Source of the DNA: Bacillus hominis
Lineage (GTDB): Bacteria > Bacillota > Bacilli > Bacillales > Bacillaceae_G
Reading direction: 5' to 3'
DNA: 36,966 nt
Assembly (NCBI RefSeq): GCF_018332515.1
Contig: NZ_BOQD01000075.1
Coordinates: forward strand, 1 to 36,966
The notes under the pieces are model-generated. The model did not search any database and was not told where the DNA came from. It worked only from the letters and a program-made list of their open reading frames with translations. The number at the start of each line of letters is the position of its first letter. Position 1 is the first letter of the stretch. Shown here piece after piece: positions 24,800 through 34,560 of this stretch. A program made the translations under genes and the position numbers.

Positions 24800-24922
24800 A
24801 TGTCATATTACAAGCCACAATATGAGATCAACCTTCTCAAACGACACAACATTCCATATCCAATTGTCATATATTCCATTCACTCCCCTTTACAGCCGAA
24901 AGAAAAAAAGATTGAATTCTAA
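24800..24922 (+). CDS. Hypothetical 40-residue protein
   Basis: A small frame in the 496-bp ugd-tagO gap. ATG at 24800 follows GAGAGGGAAG by 4 nt, runs 40 codons (MSYYKPQYEINLLKRHNIPY..., ending KKIEF) and stops with TAA at 24920-24922. It is basic, has no signal peptide, and matches no family I recognise. A TATAAT stands at 24755-24760, about 40 bp upstream, and a hairpin plus T5 terminator overlaps the stop codon. A promoter-like element, ribosome site and terminator around one short frame suggest a real mini-gene, or a small RNA with an incidental frame. The rest of the gap (24530-24750 and 24930-25025) shows only promoter-like AT-rich sequence. Confidence 0.45.
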   Translation: MSYYKPQYEINLLKRHNIPYPIVIYSIHSPLQPKEKKIEF

Positions 24923-24929
24923 TCTTTTT
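24904..24929 (+). terminator. Terminator overlapping the end of the 40-codon ORF
   Basis: AAAAAGATT (24905-24913) / AATCTTTTT (24921-24929) with a 7-nt loop, ending in five T. The stem is AU-rich, so its strength is moderate. Confidence 0.55.
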
Positions 24930-25025
24930 GTGATACCATATGTTATGAGCCTGTAAATAAACATCATAATTTTCAGATAAATACGATTAAAAAAATTACG
25001 TTAAACTATAAAGGGTGGGGTATTA

Positions 25026-26099
25026 ATGGACTCACAAGTGATTTATGCCATTTTGGCATCTTTCATCACTGTACTCGTCGTTACTCCTTTAGTTATTAAA
25101 TTAGCTTTTAAAATAGGAGCAACAGATAAGCCAAACGCGCGTAAAGTACACCAAAAAATTATGCCTCGTCTTGGTGGGTTAGCAATTTTCATTGGTGTAG
25201 CTGTAGGATTTGTTGTCGGTGGATTGTACGAACAAAGAATGCTATCGATAACTTTAGGTGCTATCATTATTGTTATCATCGGGATTTTAGATGATATGTA
25301 CGAACTATCTGCGAAGGTAAAATTCGGTGGACAACTATTAGTTGCCATCATGATTGTAAAAAGTGGATTATTAGTGCAAGTATTATATATTCCAATCCTT
25401 GGAGATACTGAACTCGGATGGCTAGCTTATCCAATTACAGTATTTTGGATTGTAGGTATTACAAATGCCATCAACTTAATTGATGGATTAGATGGATTAT
25501 CCGCAGGGATTTCATCTATCGTACTTGCAACGCTAGCATATATGGCCCTCACTAGTCCATGGGGTACTGGAGCGGCTATTATCTTGCCTCTAGCACTGAT
25601 TACATTAGCAAGTACAATTGGATTTTTATTCTATAACTTCCATCCAGCAAAGATTTTCATGGGAGATACAGGAGCACTATTTTTAGGATACTGTATTTCT
25701 GTTATATCGTTACTTGGATTATACAAAAGCGTAACGTTATTCAGCTTTATCGTTCCAGTTATCATTTTAGGCGTACCTGTATTTGATACGACATTTGCGA
25801 TCATCCGCCGTATCGTTAATAAAAAACCTATTTCAGCACCAGATAAATCGCATTTACATCACCGCTTACTTGCAATGGGATTCTCTCATCGTAAAACGGT
25901 ACTAATTATTTACGCATTTGGTATTTTCTTTAGTATAAATGCAATTATTTTCAGTAGTGCGACATTATGGTTATCCATTATTCTTCTTTTCGTTTTAATC
26001 TTCTTTACAGAAATCATTGCTGAAGTAATCGGACTTGTACACGAACGTTACAAACCAATTATTTCCTTCTATAAAAAAGTGAAAAAACGCGAAGACTAA
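25026..26099 (+). CDS. tagO: TagO, undecaprenyl-phosphate GlcNAc-1-phosphate transferase
   Basis: Starts synthesis of wall-linked polymers by moving GlcNAc-1-phosphate from UDP-GlcNAc to undecaprenyl phosphate on the inner membrane face. In the B. cereus group it is linked to the secondary cell wall polysaccharide that anchors S-layer-homology proteins. It has 357 residues with about ten membrane helices. Polyprenyl-phosphate HexNAc-1-P transferase motifs are present: GILDDMYEL (Asp89, Asp90, Mg2+), NLIDGLDGLSAG (about 150-161), FHPAKIFMGDTGALFLGY (about 204-221), and the UDP-sugar loop APDKSHLHHRLLAMG (about 273-287). The ATG has AAGGGTGGGG 6-7 nt upstream. A terminator follows, so it is monocistronic. 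Confidence 0.96.
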   Translation: MDSQVIYAILASFITVLVVTPLVIKLAFKIGATDKPNARKVHQKIMPRLGGLAIFIGVAVGFVVGGLYEQRMLSITLGAIIIVIIGILDDMYELSAKVKFGGQLLVAIMIVKSGLLVQVLYIPILGDTELGWLAYPITVFWIVGITNAINLIDGLDGLSAGISSIVLATLAYMALTSPWGTGAAIILPLALITLASTIGFLFYNFHPAKIFMGDTGALFLGYCISVISLLGLYKSVTLFSFIVPVIILGVPVFDTTFAIIRRIVNKKPISAPDKSHLHHRLLAMGFSHRKTVLIIYAFGIFFSINAIIFSSATLWLSIILLFVLIFFTEIIAEVIGLVHERYKPIISFYKKVKKRED

Positions 26100-26132
26100 T
26101 TGTAGTATAGCCTTTACTGTTATGAAATATTC

Positions 26133-26168
26133 AAATAGCATCCTCTTTCTTGGAAGAGGATGCTATTT
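26133..26168 (+). terminator. Intrinsic terminator after tagO
   Basis: Perfect 15-bp stem AAATAGCATCCTCTT (26133-26147) / AAGAGGATGCTATTT (26154-26168), 6-nt loop, T-run after it. Confidence 0.9.
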
Positions 26169-26313
26169 TTTTGTTTTTTATTCCTTATTTCCTATTTCCA
26201 AAATATAGATTGTTTGAGAGTCCCTCTATTGGAGAAAGATATACGTATAGCGAAGATAATGAGGAAAATATCAAATTTTTTACATCTTGATTGTCAAACT
26301 GAGGGTGAATGTT

Positions 26314-27051
26314 ATGATCAAGCGATTACTTCAATGTATAATTTTATTTTTATCTATTACTATGTACGCATCATCGAATACAAAAGCAACTACAGACATT
26401 CAAGCAGAAGATCACCAAAGCACTCAAACTACCTCTCCTACACAAAAAATTGCGTACTTAACATTTGATGACGGACCAAATAAATACACACCACAAATTT
26501 TAAATATTTTAAAAGAGAAGAACGGGAAAGCAACTTTCTTCGTTATTGGCGGAAAGGTGCCACATTATAAAAAAACGATGGAGCGATTGATTAAAGATGG
26601 ACATTATATCGGTCTCCATAGTATGTCACATGATGTAAAACGTCTTTATACTGGCGATCCATCTGTTTTAATTGCAGAAATGGAGCAAACCAAAAACATT
26701 GTCCAGCAAGTTACACATTTAAATACACATCTCGTTCGTGTCCCATACGGTAGCATGCCTTACTTAAAAAAGAATTACCGCGACGCACTCGTATCTGCCC
26801 AGTATAAAATGTGGGATTGGACAATTGATACATATGACTGGAAAAGCTATGATAATCCTTCCGCAATACTAGAAAGAGTGCGAAATCAAAGCGATGAACA
26901 AGTAGAGGTTATTTTAATGCATGATTCTAGTGTCACAGTGCAAATACTCCCAAAAGTAATTGACTATTTGCAATCACAAGGGTATAAACTACTTCCCTAT
27001 AATCCATCTTCCCATCTCGAAGTGAATTTTTGGAAAGACACAAGATTGTAA
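26314..27051 (+). CDS. Secreted polysaccharide deacetylase (NodB-type, CE4)
   Basis: A 245-residue protein of carbohydrate esterase family 4, which removes N-acetyl groups from peptidoglycan or chitin-like polymers. It has an N-terminal signal peptide (about 1-25). The NodB domain (about 48-235) shows motif 1 TFDDGP (catalytic base and metal Asp), motif 2 HSMSHD (two metal His), motif 3 RVPYGS (usually RPPYG; one Pro replaced by Val), motif 4 WTIDTYDW, and motif 5 ILMHDS. It is likely active, with one motif-3 deviation. The ATG at 26314 has GAGGGTGA 6 nt upstream; the longer TTG frame at 26287 has no such site. The surrounding wall-polysaccharide genes suggest a cell-wall substrate. Confidence 0.9.
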   Translation: MIKRLLQCIILFLSITMYASSNTKATTDIQAEDHQSTQTTSPTQKIAYLTFDDGPNKYTPQILNILKEKNGKATFFVIGGKVPHYKKTMERLIKDGHYIGLHSMSHDVKRLYTGDPSVLIAEMEQTKNIVQQVTHLNTHLVRVPYGSMPYLKKNYRDALVSAQYKMWDWTIDTYDWKSYDNPSAILERVRNQSDEQVEVILMHDSSVTVQILPKVIDYLQSQGYKLLPYNPSSHLEVNFWKDTRL

Positions 27052-27085
27052 CAGCTTTAGTACATATGTACTAAAGCTGTTTTAT
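27051..27085 (+). terminator. 30-bp perfect palindrome terminator
   Basis: ACAGCTTTAGTACAT (27051-27065) is followed directly by its exact complement (27066-27080), then TTTTAT. It overlaps the last base of the deacetylase stop codon. The T-tract itself serves as the left TTTAT of the adjoining bcr1 element. Confidence 0.85.
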
Positions 27086-27238
27086 CCCGCGTTAACGGGC
27101 AGTAAGACTCCCACCTCAAAATTCAGCTGTAACAAAGAAGTTAGGTGGGAGTCGGGCTGCCCGTAAACGCCCGATTGGTGAAGGCTAATAATCAGTGGGG
27201 GATGAACAAAACCCCCACTGATTAAAGTTTCACTTTAT
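27081..27238. repeat. bcr1-type repeat, copy C (complete, best preserved)
   Basis: Body 27086-27233 between TTTAT copies at 27081-27085 and 27234-27238. Three hairpins are intact: CGGGCAG/CTGCCCG (27096-27102 with 27157-27163) enclosing GACTCCCACCT/AGGTGGGAGTC (27106-27116 with 27143-27153), and ATCAGTGGGGG/CCCCCACTGAT (27191-27201 with 27212-27222). There is no ORF. The strong conserved pairing suggests the element acts or moves as a structured nucleic acid. It ends about 70 bp before the LevR-type gene. Confidence 0.88.
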
Positions 27239-27245
27239 TTTTCTC

Positions 27246-27274
27246 TTCCCACACTTCTCATTTTTGTGTAGAAT
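27246..27274 (+). promoter_or_regulatory. Candidate promoter of the LevR-type gene
   Basis: TTCCCA (27246-27251), 17-bp spacer, TAGAAT (27269-27274), 35 bp before the ATG. It begins 8 bp after the bcr1 duplication, so the element forms this promoter's upstream flank. Confidence 0.4.
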
Positions 27275-27308
27275 TTTAAGTAGTGATGAAGTTTCGAGGT
27301 GAATAGAA

Positions 27309-29987
27309 ATGAAACGAATAGATCTCATTTTTAACGCAATACAAAAAGGGAATTATACAGAAGGTGTAACAGCATCAGAACTCGCTACACTTCTACAGTT
27401 AGACCGTGCAAATGTTAGTAGCGATTTAAACAAGCTTGTGAAAGATAATCGTTTATTAAAAACGAGTACACGCCCTGTCCGTTTTTATATAGAAACGAAC
27501 ACTTCATTGGAAACGCATTCAACAAAGGGCACTTCATTAGATACATTTGCTATTGAAAATACAAGCCTAAAAATTGCTATTGAAAAAGCAAAAGCTTCTA
27601 TTCTCTACCCTCCAAACGGTATGCATACTTTACTACTTGGAGAAACTGGTGTCGGAAAATCGATGTTCGCTTCTTTAATGCACGAATACGCAATTGAAGT
27701 GGAACAACTTCCAAAAGATGCACCTTTTATCGTCTTTAACTGTGCTGATTATGCAAACAATCCACAACTACTACTTGGACAGTTATTTGGGATAAAAAAA
27801 GGAGCTTACACAGGTGCCAGTGATCAAAAAGGATTAATTGAAAAAGCACATGAAGGAATCCTTTTCTTAGATGAAGTACATCGCCTTCCTCCAGAAGGAC
27901 AAGAGATGCTCTTCACATTTATTGATCGCGGAGTATACCGCCGCCTTGGAGAAACGGAAAATGAACGTAAGGCACGAGTGTTAATTATTACTGCAACAAC
28001 CGAAGAACCAAATTCATTTTTATTAAAAACATTTACAAGACGTATTCCGATGACCGTTACGCTTCCACCACTTCGTGAGCGAACACATAAAGAACGGTTT
28101 GCTTTACTACAGCTGTTTTTCATAAATGAAGCAATTCGTCTAAGAAAAGAGATTCATGTTAGTCCAAATGCAATGCGCGCTTTCGTCTTTTACAATTGCC
28201 CAAATAACATTGGCCAATTGAAAACGGACGTACAAATTGCCTGTGCGAAAGCTTATTCTGATTTCGTAACAAAAAAACGTGATTCTGTCTGTGTTTCAAG
28301 TACAGATTTACCTTGGTATATGAAAGAGGGATTATTTATTGAAAGAAAGAGCCGTCATCTATATCAAATACCAAATGAAACATTTGTATTTACAGGTGAT
28401 GAAGGTTGGAGTAAGCATACAATAGAACCAGAAGAAAGTCGCTCTTCTATTTACGATTATATTGATTATAAATATGAAGAACTTCAAGCACGCGGTATTG
28501 AAGAGGAAGAATTAGAATTACTAATAGAAAATGATATTCAAAGCTTTTTCGTCCAATACTTTAACCAAATATCTAAAAAAACAAGTCATGAAAATGTGTT
28601 TAAAATTGTGGATCGTAATATCGTTTCCGTATGTGAAAAAATTGCGGAACTAGCTGAAAAATATTTATCTAAGACTTTTGATGAAAAAGTGTTTCTCGCT
28701 TTAAGTTTACATGTACAGACAACTCTACAACGTTTGCAAGGTGGGAAACAAATTCACCACCCACAATTAAATCAAATTCGTACGAAGCATAAAGAAGCTT
28801 TTTCCGTAGCTATGCAATGTATTCAGCTATTAGAAGAAGAATTACAAATAACAATGCCTATTGATGAAGCTGGCTTTTTAACAATGTTCTTCGTTGTTGA
28901 TCCAATTCCTGCCTCACAAACAGAAGTAAAAGTATTAATATTAGCACACGGTAATGGCATCGCAACAGAAATGGCAAACGTTGCAAACGAACTTCTCGGT
29001 ATTGATGAAGTAACTGGTATCGATATGCCCTTGCATGAATCGCCAAAAGATTTCTTAGAGCGCGTTAAAGTGTATATGAAAACACTTCAAAATGTAAACG
29101 GGCTTCTCTTACTTGTTGATATGGGATCTCTCGCTTATATTGGTGATATATTAGAAACTGAATTCAAAATCCCTGTACGTGTCCTTTCAATGACGAGCAC
29201 ACCGCACGCACTAGAAGCAGCTCGAAAAGCTCAGCTTGGCTATTCATTAGATGCACTATACGAAACAGTGAAGAACTTAACGCCGTTCTATTTAAACGTA
29301 CAGGAAGAAAAGAAAAAGCCACTGTCGCCAATGAAATCCGTGATTTTAACAGCTTGTTTAACTGGCGAAGGAAGTGCTTTAGCAATTCAAAAAATGTTAG
29401 AAAACTATTTACGCTTTGATAAAGACTTAATTGAAATTATTCCGATTAGCATCGTTCATGAAAAAGATTTAACGAAAATGATTGAGAACATTAAGAAAGA
29501 ACGTAACATCATTTGTATCGTCACAAATTTCGATGTGCAAGTACCTTGCTTAACATATCATTTCCAAGACATTGTGAACTACACAGCTATTCAACCAATT
29601 CAAGAATTGATTACGTATGAAGAAACATATGCAAAAATGGCTGATATCCTTGAACAACAAATGCAGCGTAACGATGGGGCATTACTTATTAAAACAATTC
29701 GTTATGCATTAAATACAATTCAAGAATTGATTTCTTTACAGCTAACTCCCGACAGTTTAATGGGTGTGATTTTGCATATGAGCTGTATGGTTGATCGTCT
29801 TCAAAAAGGCGAAAGTCTCCTCCCTCATCCTGATAAAGAGAAACGAAGACAAGATGAGTACTGGATGTATATGAAAGTGAAAAAAGCACTGCAACCTATC
29901 GAAAATACATTTGAAATACAAATACCAGATGACGAAGTATTTTATGTAATGGACTTCTTCATCAAAAATCAACCTGTAAAGAATTAA
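27309..29987 (+). CDS. LevR/CelR-type sigma54-dependent PTS-regulated activator
   Basis: An 892-residue activator whose activity is set by PTS phosphorylation. Domains: winged helix (about 1-60); AAA+ sigma54-interaction domain (about 80-320) with Walker A GETGVGKS (111-118), sigma54-contact loop GAYTGA (165-170) and Walker B ILFLDE (184-189); PRD1 (about 430-535, His468 in LSLHVQ); EIIA-Man-like domain (about 540-665, His547 in LAHGNG); EIIB-Gat-like segment (about 675-765, Cys683 in TACLTGEGSA); PRD2 (about 785-890, His823 in ILHMS). The usual second His of each PRD seems replaced (TMFF and VMDFF). Six kb away a PTS operon has a perfect sigma54 promoter, making it the likely target. The ATG follows GAGGTGA. 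Confidence 0.93.
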   Translation: MKRIDLIFNAIQKGNYTEGVTASELATLLQLDRANVSSDLNKLVKDNRLLKTSTRPVRFYIETNTSLETHSTKGTSLDTFAIENTSLKIAIEKAKASILYPPNGMHTLLLGETGVGKSMFASLMHEYAIEVEQLPKDAPFIVFNCADYANNPQLLLGQLFGIKKGAYTGASDQKGLIEKAHEGILFLDEVHRLPPEGQEMLFTFIDRGVYRRLGETENERKARVLIITATTEEPNSFLLKTFTRRIPMTVTLPPLRERTHKERFALLQLFFINEAIRLRKEIHVSPNAMRAFVFYNCPNNIGQLKTDVQIACAKAYSDFVTKKRDSVCVSSTDLPWYMKEGLFIERKSRHLYQIPNETFVFTGDEGWSKHTIEPEESRSSIYDYIDYKYEELQARGIEEEELELLIENDIQSFFVQYFNQISKKTSHENVFKIVDRNIVSVCEKIAELAEKYLSKTFDEKVFLALSLHVQTTLQRLQGGKQIHHPQLNQIRTKHKEAFSVAMQCIQLLEEELQITMPIDEAGFLTMFFVVDPIPASQTEVKVLILAHGNGIATEMANVANELLGIDEVTGIDMPLHESPKDFLERVKVYMKTLQNVNGLLLLVDMGSLAYIGDILETEFKIPVRVLSMTSTPHALEAARKAQLGYSLDALYETVKNLTPFYLNVQEEKKKPLSPMKSVILTACLTGEGSALAIQKMLENYLRFDKDLIEIIPISIVHEKDLTKMIENIKKERNIICIVTNFDVQVPCLTYHFQDIVNYTAIQPIQELITYEETYAKMADILEQQMQRNDGALLIKTIRYALNTIQELISLQLTPDSLMGVILHMSCMVDRLQKGESLLPHPDKEKRRQDEYWMYMKVKKALQPIENTFEIQIPDDEVFYVMDFFIKNQPVKN

Positions 29988-30105
29988 ACTAGGCGATATT
30001 TTCAAGTAGTACCCTAGTACGTAGCAACTGAAATTATATTAGCGTTTTTTAAAATATATTGATTTACCGACAATAATCAACAATAGTAGCACTCTATATA
30101 ATTAG

Positions 30106-30142
30106 AAAAGGCTGTTCCAAAATATTTTTTGGACAGCCTTTT
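30106..30142. terminator. Bidirectional terminator between the activator and CHRD genes
   Basis: AAAAGGCTGTTCCAAAA (30106-30122) pairs with TTTTTGGACAGCCTTTT (30126-30142), one bulged base, with A- and T-runs on either side. It ends 3 bp before the minus-strand CHRD stop. The 118 bp before it, from 29988, show no gene. Confidence 0.85.
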
Positions 30143-30145
30143 CGC

Positions 30146-30559
30146 TTACTTCTTTACTTCCCTTATTCTCCCCCTTATTTCTCCCTTTTTATTAGATTTC
30201 GTATAAACATTTACATATACATTTGCTTGCATTATCTCTTGAAACAAGCTTTCAAATGCTCTCCCCTGTAAAGGCCCTTCAAAATCATCCACTTTAGCTA
30301 CACCAGTAACGACTCCTTCATTCACACTAATTCCTTGCTCTAACGGACCAAACAAACTTAAAACAGCTGGACCAATTTGATTCGCTTTCCCTAAATGAAT
30401 TTGGCATGACGTGATTTTTTTTATGTTTTTTAATATAACCCGATATTGCAACTTCTTTAAATCTTCACTAAAAATGAGCTCTGTTACACCGTAAGCTTCT
30501 GTATTTACAGGAGGTACTTCCCTCTTTCCTGTTAACCTAGCAAAGAAATGTGTTGTCAT
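30146..30559 (-). CDS. CHRD-domain protein
   Basis: A 137-residue protein made of one CHRD domain (chordin-type; LTGKREVPPVNTEAYGVTELIFSEDLKKLQYRVILKNI...CQIHLGKANQIGPAVLSLFGP...NVYVNVYTKSNKKGEIRGRI). CHRD domains are beta-rich modules common in bacterial surface and metazoan proteins; no enzymatic role is known. No signal peptide is visible, which is unusual for the family. The start ATG at 30559 follows GAGGAG by 9 nt; the longer frame to 30592 adds 11 residues upstream of that site. It lies between the activator and the chromate-transporter gene, divergent from the latter, with no evident link to either. Confidence 0.82.
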   Translation of the reverse strand: MTTHFFARLTGKREVPPVNTEAYGVTELIFSEDLKKLQYRVILKNIKKITSCQIHLGKANQIGPAVLSLFGPLEQGISVNEGVVTGVAKVDDFEGPLQGRAFESLFQEIMQANVYVNVYTKSNKKGEIRGRIREVKK

Positions 30560-30748
30560 ACGGGCATTCTCCTCATATAAATTTCCCAGCACTACTTCTA
30601 CTACTTTATGGTTTAGACATAATCATTTATGACTTTTTCAATTGTTAATTCCTACAAAAAGATTCACACAATCTTTACATTAAAATCGTTTCTTTCGCTT
30701 TACTCCCTCTTGTATAATGCACTTAGAAAAACAGTCTAGGAGGAAATT

Positions 30749-31930
30749 TTGAAAAATAATAACTGCTCTTTCCAATCATTAATAGAGATTTTTCTCGTAT
30801 CATTTAAATTAGGACTTACTTCATTCGGTGGTCCCGTCGCCCATCTTGGTTATTTCCACCACGAATACGTGCAAAAAAGAAAATGGATGGATGAACGAAG
30901 TTACGGAGACTTAGTAGCGCTATGTCAATTCCTTCCTGGCCCTGCTAGCAGCCAAGTCGGTATGGGCGTTGGGTTATTACGCGGCGGATTATTAGGAGCA
31001 ATTATTTCATGGATTGGATTCACTCTACCATCTGTGCTCGTTTTAGTTTTCTTCGCTTCCTTCCTTAACCAGTTCGAACTTGGAAGTACAGGCTGGATTC
31101 ATGGACTGAAACTTGTAGCGGTCGCAATTGTCGCTCATGCAATATGGGGAATGGCTCAAAAGTTAACACCGGACCGAAACCGCGCAACAATCGCGATTGT
31201 AACTGCCGCAATCGCCCTATTATGGCCAAGTAGCTGGACACAAGTCATTCTCATTATAGTATCTGGCTTTATTGGTTGGTTTTTATATCGCGGTCAGCCA
31301 ATTAGCCAAGCAAATAAAATAAACGTACCTATTTCAAAAATGGTAGCTATGTCTTGTCTCGTCTTATTCTTCGGGCTATTAATACTGCTACCAATGTTAC
31401 GACCGTACTCTTATTTCATCTCTTTATTCGACAGCTTCTATCGCTCTGGTGCACTTGTATTTGGCGGAGGACACGTCGTACTTCCTCTTCTTGAAAGTGA
31501 GTTTGTACAAAACGGAATGATGACAAAAGAACAATTTCTAGCTGGATACGGATTAACACAAGCAGTACCAGGTCCTCTCTTTACATTCGCTTCTTATATA
31601 GGAGCAGTGTTAAACGGAACTGCCGGGGCAGTAATCGCAACAATCGCTATCTTTCTTCCTGCCTTCCTGCTCGTTATTGGCGTTTTACCATTTTGGGACA
31701 GTGTAAGGAGAGTATCTTACATACAAGGCGCACTACTTGGAGTAAATGCAGCCGTTGTCGGTATTTTACTAGCAGCTTTTTATGATCCAATTTGGACGAG
31801 TACAATTATGAATTCTGTAGATTTCGTTTTTGCTTCTCTTCTATTTTGCTTACTCGCTTTTTGGAAAACACCACCTTGGATTATCGTTATACTCGGATTC
31901 TTCGGTGGATATGTTCTATCCATTTTGTAA
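30749..31930 (+). CDS. Chromate transporter family (ChrA/CHR) protein, two-domain
   Basis: A 393-residue membrane protein of the CHR superfamily, whose studied members export chromate by proton exchange. It is the long type with two homologous halves: an N-terminal CHR domain (about 10-180: LGLTSFGGPVAHLGYFHHEYV..., FLPGPASSQVGMGVG) and a C-terminal one (about 210-390: SGALVFGGGHVVLPLLE, GLTQAVPGPLFTFASYIGA). It has roughly ten membrane helices. The start is a TTG at 30749, 7 nt after a perfect AGGAGG; no in-frame ATG is nearby. TATAAT at 30713-30718 suggests a promoter just upstream. Substrate is inferred from the family only. Confidence 0.9.
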   Translation: MKNNNCSFQSLIEIFLVSFKLGLTSFGGPVAHLGYFHHEYVQKRKWMDERSYGDLVALCQFLPGPASSQVGMGVGLLRGGLLGAIISWIGFTLPSVLVLVFFASFLNQFELGSTGWIHGLKLVAVAIVAHAIWGMAQKLTPDRNRATIAIVTAAIALLWPSSWTQVILIIVSGFIGWFLYRGQPISQANKINVPISKMVAMSCLVLFFGLLILLPMLRPYSYFISLFDSFYRSGALVFGGGHVVLPLLESEFVQNGMMTKEQFLAGYGLTQAVPGPLFTFASYIGAVLNGTAGAVIATIAIFLPAFLLVIGVLPFWDSVRRVSYIQGALLGVNAAVVGILLAAFYDPIWTSTIMNSVDFVFASLLFCLLAFWKTPPWIIVILGFFGGYVLSIL

Positions 31931-31936
31931 GCATAA

Positions 31937-31966
31937 AAAACGACGGTCATATTTAACCGTCGTTTT
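31937..31966. terminator. Bidirectional terminator between chrA-like gene and chbG
   Basis: Perfect 11-bp stem AAAACGACGGT (31937-31947) / ACCGTCGTTTT (31956-31966), 8-nt loop, A6 and T4 flanks. It serves two convergent genes. Confidence 0.88.
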
Positions 31967-31970
31967 CTTA

Positions 31971-34050
<2,080 letters not shown>

Positions 34051-34053
34051 GCT

Positions 34054-34377
34054 TTATTCCCCTTTCGCTTCTAGCTTTTTATAAAGGTCAATAAATTCTG
34101 CTGCTAATTCTTTTACTGTAATAGAATTCATTAAATGATCTTGCGCATGAATTAAAAGAACACTAATCTCTGTTTTTTCCCCTCTTGCTTCTGATTGTAT
34201 GAGCTCTGTTTGGAAATGATGCGCTTCATTAATCGCTTCTTTCGCCTTTACCATCGCTTCATCTGCTTCTGCCATTTTCCCCTGTTTGGCAAATTGAAGT
34301 GCCTCCATTGCAAAGCTTCGTGCATTACCACTATTTAAAATCAATTGGAATGGAATTTGTTCTGCTGTAGTCATCAT
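34054..34377 (-). CDS. chbA: PTS lactose/cellobiose-type IIA component
   Basis: A 107-residue soluble phosphocarrier of the Lac family: three-helix protein that takes phosphate from HPr on His77 (LLIHAQDHLM) and gives it to the IIB protein. Asp80 (metal site of the trimer) and the NARSFAMEALQFAKQGKMAEADEAMVKAKEAINEAHHFQTELI helices are typical. The ATG at 34377 has GAGGGCGG upstream. A 183-bp gap with a strong hairpin separates it from chbC, while chbF follows at 3 bp. That gap is large for a PTS operon and may allow differential expression. Confidence 0.94.
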   Translation of the reverse strand: MMTTAEQIPFQLILNSGNARSFAMEALQFAKQGKMAEADEAMVKAKEAINEAHHFQTELIQSEARGEKTEISVLLIHAQDHLMNSITVKELAAEFIDLYKKLEAKGE

Positions 34378-34516
34378 AATTACCGCCCTCTCTATTATGG
34401 TTCAACCGATTTAAATACCCCTTCAGTTTGAACATTTCTATTAAAGTATTAATTTATTAATGATAGTTTGGTGTTCTTATAGATGGGTCTCATCTTTTTG
34501 AACATGATATAAAGGT

Positions 34517-34554
34517 AATTGTTCTCACAGATAATGTTGTCTGTGAGAACAATT
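34517..34554 (-). terminator. Strong stem-loop between chbC and chbA
   Basis: Perfect 15-bp stem AATTGTTCTCACAGA (34517-34531) / TCTGTGAGAACAATT (34540-34554), 8-nt loop, 7 bp after the chbC stop. No T-tract follows on the minus strand, so it is more likely an mRNA-processing or 3'-stabilising element, or a partial terminator, than a full stop. The remaining gap to 34378 has no gene. Confidence 0.55.
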
Positions 34555-34560
34555 ATTATG

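Noticed and set aside
26160-26468. 102-codon plus-strand frame overlapping the deacetylase start
   Set aside because: It begins in the tagO terminator tail and runs out of frame through the signal-peptide region of a clear gene.
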